Positions 43,026 to 53,960 of a DNA stretch of 64,000 bases are shown here, piece by piece (within the stretch, counting starts at the first letter, position 1; each line of letters begins with the position of its first letter). The notes beneath the pieces are model-generated. The model did no database searches and was not told where the DNA came from. It worked only from the letters and a program-made list of their open reading frames with translations. Both the position numbers and the translations under genes were made by a program. The stretch comes from Colocasia esculenta. Taxonomy: Eukaryota > Streptophyta > Magnoliopsida > Alismatales > Araceae. The stretch spans positions 66,439,184 through 66,503,183 of the forward strand of contig CM024764.1 in assembly GCA_014218235.1 (NCBI GenBank), in the 5' to 3' direction.

Positions 43026-46000
43026 TGTAAGACCCTCGAATTTTTTCGTCGTATTTTTCGTATTTATGTGTATATTGTGTTGGAGTATGTATGTACGTAT
43101 TTACGTAGGTATTAAAATAGCCTAATTACGTGTACATGTGTTTATATTAAACGTAAATAGTGTATGTATTGCATGATGATAGTGTGAATATAATACCATG
43201 TACTTATTGCATGTATAGAAGCTTGGTATGCATGGTTTTCTGCATAAATTAGGGTTCTGGCCGAAGGCCTTTTGGCGTCAATCCCCAGGCCGTTGAGGTG
43301 GTGTTAGCGTCCAGCCATGGACGCCAACCCTAATTCCTGCGTCCAGCGATCTGGACGTCGACTTCTCTGGCCTGCATGCGCAGCAGAGCTGCAAACTTCT
43401 GAAGCAAGGCATGGCAACCATTGGGGGATGTCCCCCAACGGCTCTGAGGCTGTCTAATCGGCATGGTGAGTGGGTGAGGGGCTCTCCTACACCCTGAACC
43501 CAAGTTGGCCTCTCCCCCACTTCTCATTTCACCCTTGCAAGAGAGAGAAGAAGAGAGGAAAACCCTAGAGCATTCTGTGAGAAACCCCATTTTAGAACCC
43601 TCAAATCCGATCCCTTGAGAGCTGGATTGGAGATCTTCTGCATCAAGGAGGGAGCTGAAGCAAAGCGGAAGGATTCCACATCATCCCCTCGGCGTGGAGA
43701 TCACCCAGGAGCCCGGAGGAAGGCGATCTTGGAGGCACTTCTGCAACTTCTTGGAACTGCCCAAGGAGGTCTTCTTCGAGCCATAACCTCTTGGAGGAAT
43801 TTTAGAGAGGCAAGTGACCTATCTATGGTGTCCCCGTATGAGTCTAGGTGGTTTTTGACATTTTTATGGAATTTTCCTCGAGTCCTAGACCCTCCAATTC
43901 ACCCAAGATTTAGAGCTCGGGTCTGTGTTTCTGCACAGACCTGAGTAAACGGCAAGGTCCCTGGACGCCCAGTTCATCCTTGGCGTCCATCGACCATGCC
44001 GCTGACTCTGAGTCAGCGGCCAGAGACCGCCGTCTAGTTCTTCTGAACAGAACAGTGAGCTGTTCTGTCCCTCTTGTATATTAATTTTGGTATGTTTTAT
44101 GCGATGAGGATATATTGTACCCCTATACTCTATGTATATTGTGCATTGTGGTTGTGGATGAATGTGATGTAATGGTGAATGTGGGGTGATGACATCTTGT
44201 AAAATTGTGAGCATAACTTGTAGATAACTTTTGCAAATAATGTTCCATTATTAGGATTAGTTAAATGTCTTGTTTTCAGTCTATTCATGAAGAATTGTGG
44301 GACATGTATTTGTTCTAAATTTTTGGTAATTCATGCATACTTGTGGAATTGCTAGTAAGTTCGGTTCGGAAAATGAAAGCTTGTAAAAATGGTTTGTGGT
44401 AACGGATTTATAGATGTATGAATTAGGATGATGTTGTATTCTGAAATCATGCGTTAGTGTTCCCTGTGCAAAACAGTAAGTGGATGAATTTCAAATGTGT
44501 AGACCCATGTTAGCTTAATTGTGAATAATATGCTAATTAGGTGTTTGATTTTCTGTAAATCCTATTTAGCTCAGAAAAATCTGAAAAATGAGAGTATGAT
44601 TTGGAACCCGAAAACAGCATGTGGTTAAAATTTCAGGTCAATTGGAACAGTAAATAAAAAGTTATGTGCTTTCATGTGAAATGTGATAATTCGTGCATAT
44701 GATCGAAATGTGATTAGATTTTGTTTAAACCCAGCATGATTAATGTGTTTACTGTGTGTTGAACCTTGAAAACTCTGTAGTACCATGTTAGGAAAAACAG
44801 AGGTGTTCATGTTAAGAAAGTGTGAATGTAATGAAGAGTGTCAAGTGTAAAACCATGTGTAAAACGGTAATGTGTAAAGTGTAAACTGTGCCAATGTGAT
44901 ACTGCTTCCGAGAGGCAGTGGAGCCGTATCAAGGAAAAGTCCCCCTGAGAAAGTTCATTGTGTTATGTGACCCTAAGGGCATTAGGGGGAAATCCTGGAG
45001 GTGGACAAGTACCACTGGTTAGGGTGGAGACTTGTTCTCCCGGTCTGCGCAGTCCAAGAGTCGCCATTGTATTGCCTAGATGGCGTCTATGTGATGTGAT
45101 GTGTTTGTGTCCTTCTTTGGTGGTTTGGACTATGTGTCACGGCACTAAAACATGTGTAAAGTGTAATGTGTAAAGTGTATGTGACCATGTGTAAACGTGT
45201 AAGTGATATGTGAATGTGTATGTGTAAAGTGAACCATGTGAAAGAGGGAACTAGTGTAAAGAAAAATGTGAAATCTTAGATATGTAAATGTGTTATAGAA
45301 ACCATGTGAAACTAAATCTGAAACCAAGTGAATTCAGAAAATGCATGTTATTATTCTCATGTTTGTGTGTGCAAAAGTGTTTAGAATCCATGTTAGGAAC
45401 AACAAATGAGTAAAATGGCATGATAGATCGTTCATGTGTTATGTTTAAGCAACGTTGTAGCTTTCATGTGTAGGTTATAGTCATTGAACCATGTGAAACC
45501 AGCAACCTAAAGCATGATAAAAAGTTATGTATGTACTTAAGAACATGTGGAATCCATGCTAATTATGTTCCCCGTTCATGTATGTAATTATTCATGTCAA
45601 TAGCTCTCACGTTTTGATTAAAGTCTCATGAGTGAATTGAATAGAGACCATGTGATAGGTGAATGTTATTTTTGAAATCTGAAAGCATGCATTATGTATA
45701 AAATTGTAGAACCTTCATGATAGGTTGAAAGCTTAAATGGACTTGCATGCTATGTGTTGCAAAGTGTAATGTGCGTGTAGAAACCACTAGGACTTGTACG
45801 TGTATATCATGCATAGTGTTACTTGCTGAGTCCCTGGACTCACTCCTTGCTTCGGCATACAGGTATAGTTGGTGACACAGTACCCTCGGAGGAGGCAGCG
45901 GAGACGGACTCCGAGCGTGGAGACTAGCCAGTTTTTGAGATCTTGTGATTGTGTACTTCTTAGTATGTACTTGGACATTGTATTAGGATTATCATTAAAA

Positions 46001-46271
46001 GAATGTAATATGTGGACATTTGTATTTCTATTTCAGCAAATTAAATGATGTGAATTTTAGTTCCTTTTTGCAAATTGTAAACTGCATGTATGTTTAATGT
46101 GGATGATGAATGAATGGAGATAGTTCTCTTTTACTTCCGCTACTCTGTTATATATATTCGCGTGTATCTCAGCTGTTTGTATCGTTGGGTAAATGTCCCA
46201 CTGTGGCTGGCAGCACTCGCTATACCGACGTGGGTTGGTATAACCGTACCGGTATAATGAGGGCCGTCACA
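43026..46271 (+). mobile_element. 3' LTR of Tekay-like element
   Basis: Starts TGTAAGACCC and ends GAGGGCCGTCACA, then the CTAGT duplication. Same words, hairpin (43998-44020) and ATGTGTAAA-rich tract as the 5' LTR. It has a 14 bp tandem duplication of a GTGTAAAGTGTAAT unit near 45160-45175 that the 5' LTR lacks. Confidence 0.93.
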
Positions 46272-46276
46272 CTAGT

Positions 46277-48589
46277 GTTGTCACATAGGATAGGTGTGCA
46301 TCCAATGTCAATGTTGTAATCACACAATTACTCTTGATCCACAACACTTTATCTACACAACTCCCTACAGCAACATACTCTGCCTCTGCAGTGGAGAGTG
46401 CAACTGAGTGTTGCTTCTTGGATGCCTACGAAACCATGCAACCCCCTAGGAATTGACAATAACCACTAGTGCTTTTCCTATCAATTTTGCAACCAGCATA
46501 GTCAGCATCAGAATATGAGATTAAATCAAAATTGCAACCAGCTGGGTACCACAAACCCAAATCAAATGAACCTGAGAGATATCTAAAGATCCTCTTTACT
46601 GTAATCAAATGGCTTTTCTTTGGACTAGATTGATATCTAGCACAGAGGCAAACACTAAATTGAATGTCCGATCTACTTGTAGTAAGATAAAGGTGAGAGC
46701 CTATCATACCTCTATATTGCTTTGCATATACCATTTTACCTTTTTCATCATTTTCTAGTTTTACACTTGTGTTCATAGGTGTAGATGCTGGTTTAGCTTG
46801 TTCGAACTGAAATCTTTTTAGTAAATCCTTGACATACTTCTCTTGATTGATGAAGAAGCCATCTTCATATTATTTGACCTGCAAGCCAAGAAAAAATTCT
46901 AGCTCCCCCATTATACTCATCTCAAACTCACTATGCATATGTTTTGAAAATTCTTCACACAATGAGGGGTTAATGGAACCAAAAATAATGTCATTCACAT
47001 AAACTTGAACCACAATTATATGATTGTGAACACATTTAGTAAAGAGATTTTGGTCCACGTTACCTCTAAAATAATTTTTCCTAACCAAAAAGTTGCTCAA
47101 TTGGTCATACCAAGCTCTTGGTGCCTGTTTCAAACCATAGAAAGCTTTGTGCAATTGTAAACATGGTTAGGTTTGTCAGGAATTTCAACTCTAGGTGGTT
47201 GAGATACAAATACCTCTTCTTTGATGTAACCATTTAAAAAGGTTGTTTTGACATCTATTTGAAATAGTTTGAATTTGTTAGAACATGCATATGCTAACAA
47301 GATTCTTACTGCCTCAAGCCTAGCTACTGGTGCAAAGGATTCTTCAAAGTCTACCCCAAATTCCTTATTGTACCCTTTTGCAACCAGTCTAGGCTTATTG
47401 CGAACAACTTTTCCCTCTTCATTTAGCTTGTTCCTAAATGCCCACCTTGTTCTAATTACTGAGATTTCAGGGGTTCTGGGACTAAGCTCCATACATTATT
47501 CCTTTGAAATTGGCCAGTTCTTCATGCATGGCATCTATCCAAGAATTTTCTTTAAGGGCTTCTTCAATGTTTTTGGGTTCCACTTGAGAGATAAATGTTA
47601 AATGATCTTGTTCAACAATGTTTCTAAAGTGTGACCTCGTGTGAACTCTATCATTTACATTTCCAATGACATTTTCGAGTGGATGTTCTTTTGAGTACCT
47701 GACATTTGTTATTGTGGACTGACCCTGTTGAGTTTGTTCTTGAGGATTTTGTTCAGTTTGTTGGTCTTCTTCAGGTCTGTGGACAGCCTCTGTTTGGTTT
47801 GTCGACAGATGCTTGTCAGCATGTTCTTCAAGTATGTTTCCTTCTTCATCATCATACCTGCAAGCATTAGAGTTATCAGCTTTTGCATGAGTCTCATTGA
47901 AGACAACATGTGGAGTATCTTCCGCAGTCTTATTTTTTTATTAAACACTCTATAGGCCATAGAGTGTTCAGAGTAGCCTACGAAATTCCTAGATCACTTT
48001 TGGCTTTAAATTTATCTACATCAACTTTGTCATTATTGTGAATGAAGATTTTGGAGCCAAAATTTCTAAAATACCCAATACTTGGTTTTTTACCTTTCAG
48101 AAGTTCATATGGGGTTTTCTCCATTACAGGTCTTACCATGGCTCAATTCAAAATATAGCATGATTTATTCATAGCTTCTGCCCAAAACTCCTTGAGAGTT
48201 GACTTTCCACCAGAAGTGTGCGAGCCATTTCCACCAAGGTTCTATTCTTTCTCTCCACTACTCCATTTTGTTCTGGAGTTCTTAGAGAGGAGAATTTGTT
48301 TTCAATACCTTGGTTCCTGCAGAAGTTAAAAAATAAATTATTGTCAAACTCTCCTCCATGATCAGTACGAATTGAGCATATTTTGTTTGTGTTTCCATGC
48401 TCAATCTTATTAAAGAACTTTTCAAAAATTTTCAGAACTTCATTTTTATGAGCTAAGAATTTAACCCAAGTGAACCTAGAGAAATCATCTACAATGACAA
48501 ACCCAAAATGTTTACCATTGAGACTAAGTGTTCTTGTAGGTCCAAAAAGGTCCATGTGCAGCAATTCAAAAGGTTTTGAGGTGAGTATG
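46277..48589 (-). pseudogene. Sirevirus B pol: RNase H, RT, integrase (part)
   Basis: Minus-strand copia pol continuing from 34636-34876. RNase H part and RT C-terminus at 46277-46780 (IGSHLYLTTSRSDIQFSVCL, DADYAGCKIDRKSTSGYC). RT at 46870-47492 with FYGLKQAPRAWYDQLS and VYVNDIIFG (46988-47001), i.e. Asn for the first Asp of YVDD, and IDVKTTFLNGYIKEEV upstream. A low-complexity INT-RT linker at 47560-47960 contains two GTCGACAG-like words. Integrase core at 48160-48564 has MDLFGPTRTLSL, VDDFSRFTWVKFL, RTDHGGEF and EQNGVVERKNRT intact. Cut at 48589 by the LTR insertion; gag and 5' LTR are not found on the other side. Confidence 0.9.
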
Positions 48590-49530
48590 TGTCACGCCCC
48601 GCCAATTTAGCAGCGGAATAAATCGGGGAGACGTGAGCAAGGTACATAGTAGTGTATAATGTACAAGCAGTCGAGTGAATCAGAGCATCTAATGAACAAT
48701 AATTGGAATAAACTCTTCATTTCATTAAAATTTCGCTAAGACTATTACAACCACTATTCCGAGCCAATACATAGGGCTCAAGACATCATTACATTGAAAA
48801 AGAAATCTAATGTATAACTACTAGACTCCATTGTACTAGGGTAACTTCATGACTCGACTCCAGGTCGCTCAACCAACTTGGTCCGTTCCCCTTGATGTGT
48901 GTGACTAAACGGAACCCGATGATATTCCGACATACGATAAAAATTATCCGGAATAATGATACGATACTTATCGGAATATAATGAGATAAGTTATCGGAAT
49001 CGAATCGGAATCGAAATAATGATCGGTATCGGTATCGGTTATTCGTAAATTACCATACATCAAGTATTATGGTATCACTAACGTTCATGTTATCGAATAC
49101 GGAACTAACTATCTTATCGGAATCGATCGGAATCGAACCATATTTCGGTCGAATCGGTACATCTGTGTCCGTTCGACCCGTTGACAGTGTGTGACGTCAT
49201 TGTCCGACTTACCTGAAACACATATGACAAATAATGTAGGGTGAGTGATAACGCCCAGTAGGATTTATATCTCATGGTGTGGGCATACTTTACATGGTAA
49301 TGTATTAAAAGTAGAGTCAATAATGATAGAGAGAAACAAGTATAGCCAAGAAAGCAACAAGTTGAGTAGCATGGTTCAAATAGCACATGAATCAAGTATA
49401 GTACGAAGAATATGATTAAAAACAAGTCACGGTAGAAAGCGATATCCAAAACGATAGCAAGTAACGTCATTGTCAAGCAATAGCAAGTAACATGTAGAGC
49501 AAGGAGAGAGAGAGTAGTTGGCCATATAGA

Positions 49531-49735
49531 GAGTAAATTGCACTTTGATTGATTTTCATCAATCGAAATAGTATAGCACTTTGATTAACTTTTGTCAATT
49601 GAGATAATATTGCACTTTGGTTATCCGTAGATAGCCGAGAGAGAGTATAGCACTTTGTTTGTTAATAGACAACGAGAGAATATAGCACTTTTGATTGTCT
49701 TTTATTAATCTAGATAGTATGGCACTTGGATGTAA
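49531..49735. repeat. Hairpin-bearing tandem repeat in LTR
   Basis: About five units of 40-50 bp, each starting with GCACTT and ending with GATAGTAT-like sequence. Each encloses a short self-complementary segment whose stem differs between units (GATTGAT/ATCAATC; GGTTATC/GATAGCC; TTGTT/GACAA). The related LTR at 7396-11200 has a diverged counterpart (GGTTGA/TCGACC near 10570-10590). Confidence 0.75.
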
Positions 49736-50449
49736 TGCTGAACATCCTGATCATTAAACTTCCGCGGGAAAATGGCACTTTTCAGACGCTCCTCCCAGGA
49801 CTAGATCGGGCCCTTTATAATATTGCCTGGCATTAGTTATGTTTGTTATCTTAGACAATCAGTCAAATGGCCAATAGAGAGTACCAAGAAATAGATGAGA
49901 GTACTAGATGAATAGATGAGATAGTAGAGAGAGTGTGAATAGATGAGCGAGTAGAGTATAGATGAGAACTAAAGGTCATTGCACATAAAACGTCGATTAA
50001 ACGGGCGATAGTAAAAGTTGCACAACACTCGCAATTGGTGCTGACAGTCAGGTGGAATTCACTATCCTTCCACTGGCCATGTTATGCATAGGTCTAGGGG
50101 TCCGACGTGATTCAATTCAAGAGAGAACTTCTAAAGCCATTTGGATCATATTGATCCCTAAGGGTATTATAGGTGTTAGGGTACAACCAGCTCAGTCTCC
50201 ATGAGGGAATCCACAGAGTACGAGGTCTTACGGAGGTCTTAACAAAAGGTCCCTTGTCTACTAGAATGGAATGTCCAATAGAGAGGTTCCAACTTGTCAA
50301 GAGAGTAGTGTGTAAAGAAAACGAGTTGCTCGACATTCTAGAGGAATTCTAGAACAGTGTGTAGACGCGAGATTTGGCCCATCTTCGTGTGGTTCATGGC
50401 CCAATAAGGCATGTTTGACTACTTGTTGACTTGCCTTGGATCCCATGTA

Positions 50450-50600
50450 GATGGCAACATCGACTGCCGCTGACTACAAGTTGGCGGCACAGCACCTTGA
50501 TGTCGATTCAGGTTGGCATCCACCGGGGTTGACGTCTGCATGTGGTTGGCGGCAGCATCACTTGCCGTCAACCTGGGTTTACTTGGTCTGTGCAACTGCC
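50450..50600. repeat. GC-rich word array in LTR
   Basis: Repeated GTTGGCGGCA, CATCGACTGCCG and TTGACGTC-like words with irregular spacing. It matches in position, but not in sequence, the array at 9350-9560 of the related LTR. Confidence 0.6.
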
Positions 50601-50773
50601 CGAGATTCCAGCCCATTAAGTACCCTCTCCTCTGCCATGCAACGCATGGGGCCATTCCCAACGGGCAAATGGGCCACCTTGCACCCCTTGACCCAGTAAA
50701 AGTCCTACATGGCCCCCTCTCATTGGTTCAAGCCGTAACACATGGATTGCCACATGTTTAAGTGTGTTTCTTC

Positions 50774-50873
50774 NNNNNNNNNNNNNNNNNNNNNNNNNNN
50801 NNNNNNNNNNNNNNNNNNNNNNNNNNNNNNNNNNNNNNNNNNNNNNNNNNNNNNNNNNNNNNNNNNNNNNNNN
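50774..50873. other. Assembly gap (100 N)
   Basis: Exactly 100 N, the conventional placeholder for a gap of unknown size. Left side is a gypsy LTR; right side starts within the RNase H end of Sirevirus C. Missing between them are at least the rest of the left LTR, the remainder of Sirevirus B (gag, 5' LTR) and the 3' end plus 3' LTR of Sirevirus C. Confidence 0.97.
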
Positions 50874-53800
50874 TCTCCTCAAGGATGAAACCTGTTTTCA
50901 GGAAGGGGTTTGGTGAAAATGTGCAACTTGTTTTCAGTTTCAATGAAATGGAGTTCGAATGACTTCTTTGCAACCTCATCTCTCAAGAAATGATGCCTAA
51001 TTTCAATATGCTTGGTTCTAGAATGCTGAATGGGGTTTTTAGACAGATTTATTGCACTTGTATTATCACATAGAATGGGTACACAACCTAAATCTTGGTT
51101 GTAATCGAGAAGTTGATGTTTCACCCAAAGAATTTGGGTTCCACACTACCAGCAGCAACATACTCAGCCTCTGCAGTTGACAGAGCAACTGAATGTTGCT
51201 TCTTGGAAGCCCAAGAAATAAGGCACCCACCTAGGAATAAAAACAAGCCACTTGTGCTTTTTCTATCAAATTTACAACTAGCATATTCAGCATCACAATA
51301 GACAATCAAATCTAACTTGCAATTAGCAGGATACCAAATTCCTAAATCACATGTTCCAACAAGATATTTGAAAATTCTTTTAACAGCTAACATGTGACTT
51401 TCTTTAGGATTAGACTGAAATCTAGCACACAAACACACACTAAACTGAATATCTGGTCTAGAAGTTGTAAGATAGAGTAGAGAGCCAATCATACCTCTGT
51501 AGGTCTTTGGTCTACTGACTTACCATTTGAGTATTCTTCTAGCTTAGCATTTATGGCAATAGGTGTGCTTGAATGCTTGAGGGTCTGAAAGTCAAACCTT
51601 TTGAGAAGTTCCTTGACATACTTGGCTTGATTGATGAAGATCCCTTCAGATGTTTGGTTCACCTGCAATCCCAAGTAAAAAAAATCTCCCATAAACTCAT
51701 TTCAAATTCATTCTTCATTTGATTTGAAAATTCAGTGCATAGGCCTTATTGGTGGAGCCAAAAATTATGTCATCAACATAAATTTGGACCACAATTATTT
51801 GAATTTTTACTGTTTTTGTGAACAAAGTTTGATCAACAGTTCCTCTGGAGTATCCTTTCTCAAGCAAAAAGGTACTCAAACGGTCATACCAAGCTCTTGG
51901 AGCTTGCTTAAGACCATAGAGAGCTTTATTGAGCTTGAAAAATGGTTAGGATATTTTTCATTTTCAAATCCAGGAGGTTGTTCAACAAAAACATTTTCCT
52001 TAATATATCCATTTAAAAAAGCACTTTTGACATCCATTTGATAAACTTTGAAATTCATGGAGGATGCAAAAGCAAGGAAAATTCTAACTGTTTCTAGTCT
52101 AGCTACAGGGGCATATGATTCTTCAAAATCAATTCCAAATTCTTGATTGTACCCCTTTGCAACTAGCCTAGCTTTATTTCTAATTACTGACCAGATTCAT
52201 TCAATTTGTTTCTGAAAACCCATCTAGTGCCAATGACTGTTTGGTCACTAGGTCTAGGTACTAATTCCCATACTTGATTTCTTTCAAATTGATGAAGTTC
52301 ATCATGCATGGCATTAATCCAATCAGAACTTGATAAGGCTTCATCAATTGACTTTGGTTCAATTTGGGAAATTAGAGCTAGTGGGTCTTCTTCAATATAT
52401 GCAGGAATGATGATCTAGTCCTAACTCTATCATGTACATTGCCAACCACATTGTCTAATGGGTGATCTCTCTAAAAAATATGTTCAGAAATTACCTGTTC
52501 AGAAGTACCCACTTCTGGGACAATATTACCTGAGCCACTTGGAGATGGTGTGTTCAGGTTCTCTTCAATGTTTTCAAACTCCTCAACAGTTGGTGAAGAG
52601 TCCACAATAAATTCATCCTCTTCAGTGTCTTGTCTTTCCCTGCAAGATTTAGAATTGTTAGTTGAAAAGGAGTTTTCATCAAAGATAACATGTGGAGATT
52701 CTTCAACAGTTTTAGTTTTAAGAATGTACACTTTGAAAGCCCTTGACACCTCAGAATAGCCAAGGAAGATAGCTTCCTGACTTTTAGCATCAAATTTGTC
52801 AAGGTTTTCTTTGTTATTGTTGTGTACATAACATTTGCACCCAAAGATTTTAAAATAGGAAACAGTTGGCTTTTGTTTTTCAATAATTCATAGGGGGTTT
52901 TCTTGATTTTTGGTGACCAATGCTCTATTGAGTATGTGATTGGCTGTGTTCACAGCTTCAGCCCAGAAGGATTTGGGCAAGTTACTCTCAAGTAGCATGG
53001 TTCTAGCCATTTCCACAAGAGTTCTGTTCTTTCTTTCCACAACTCTATTTGTTCTGGAGTTCTTGGTGAAGAAAACTTGTGGAATATTTGAAATTCAGCA
53101 CAAAAATCAGAAAATGATGTGTTCTCAAATTCACCCCCATGATCAGTCAAAATATTTTGATTTTATATGGATAAGTTGTTAAGACAGTGGTACAAAAGTT
53201 CCTGAATTCAAGACAAGTATCACTTTTGTGGGACAGAAAAATAACCCAAGTAAATCTAGTAAAATCATCAATGATTACAAACCCATATCTTTTGCCACTT
53301 AGACTTAGAATTCTTGTAGGGCCAAAAAGGTCCATGTGAAGTAATTCTAGTGGCCTAGATGTGAGTACCTCATTGAAGTTTTAAAGGATTTCTTTTTGTT
53401 TTCCTTTAGAACAGATCCCACAGACTTGATTTTCAACATTAGAGAAGGATTCAGGAAGACCCTTAACCAAATTCAATCTTAACAACTTATTCAATGTTCT
53501 GAAACTTGCATGGCCAAGTCTTTTGTGCCAAGTCCATGCAATTTCATCTTTATTTGCAACAAAGCAAAGATTTTCAGAAAAGTTTTTATTTAGGTTGATC
53601 ATGTAGACATTGTTTTCCCTTTTTCCAAAGAATTTGATTTTATCAGTTGATGAGTCAATTATCTTACAAAAATCAGATTCAAACACAACTTTGTGACCTT
53701 TGTCACATAGTTGGCTGATACTGAGCAGATTATAATCAAGACCATCAACTAGTAAACATTATCTACAGAGTTTGAGGAAGTTTGACCAACCTTACCAGAT

Positions 53801-53960
53801 CCTATGATCTTTCCTTTATTTTTACCTCAAATGTCACTGACCCTCCCTCCTTTTCAAGCAGGAATGAGAATTTGGCTCTGTCTCCCGTCATGTCGTGAAC
53901 ACCCACTGTCAAGAAACCACACATTGGTGTTGGGTGCACGACCTTCCTGCAAAATAGATC
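50874..53960 (-). pseudogene. Sirevirus C pol: PR, INT, RT, RNase H
   Basis: Minus-strand copia polyprotein. Protease active site DSG in a WFLDSG context (about 53900-53920, frame broken). GAG-pre-integrase zinc region WHKRLGHASFRTLNKLL ... CGICSKGKQ (53390-53560). Integrase MDLFGPTRILSLSGKRYGF and TDHGGEFENTSF (52950-53335), where the catalytic-Glu region is garbled near 53030. Linker 52380-52900. RT MDVKSAFLNGYIKENVFVEQ (about 52000), with intact YVDDIIFG at about 51766-51790. RNase H DAEYASCKFDRKSTSGLF to NLSKNPIQHSRTKH (50890-51300). Frameshifts are frequent but motifs are well kept. The 3' end is lost in the gap. Confidence 0.9.

Larger units (their letters stand above)
34877..46271 (+). 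mobile_element. Complete Tekay/Del-like chromovirus (Ty3/gypsy), 11.4 kb
   Basis: Two LTRs of 3,242 and 3,246 bp, PBS, gag with two putative introns, PR-RT-RNaseH-INT-chromodomain, and PPT. Perfect 5 bp target duplication CTAGT (34872-34876 and 46272-46276). It splits the RNase H of minus-strand Sirevirus B. The LTRs are very similar by eye; most differences are single-base indels, often in homopolymers, plus a 14 bp tandem gain near 45160. This is the youngest large insertion seen here. Coding stops, frameshifts and an altered RT active site argue that this copy cannot transpose alone. Confidence 0.95.
48590..50773 (-). mobile_element. Ty3/gypsy LTR (7396-11200 family), minus strand, cut by gap
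   Basis: Left edge TGTCACGCCCCGCC on the plus strand, the inverted form of the 11200 LTR end. It aligns by eye in reverse with about 9850-11200. Hairpin tandem repeats at 49531-49735 and a GC-rich word array at 50450-50600. It inserts into the Sirevirus B integrase. Its other end falls in the N gap, so solo versus full element cannot be told, and the target duplication (GTATG at 48585-48589 on this side) cannot be checked. Confidence 0.75.

Noticed and set aside
50616..50979. Open frames spanning the N run
   Set aside because: They exist only because N is read through; the sequence is unknown.
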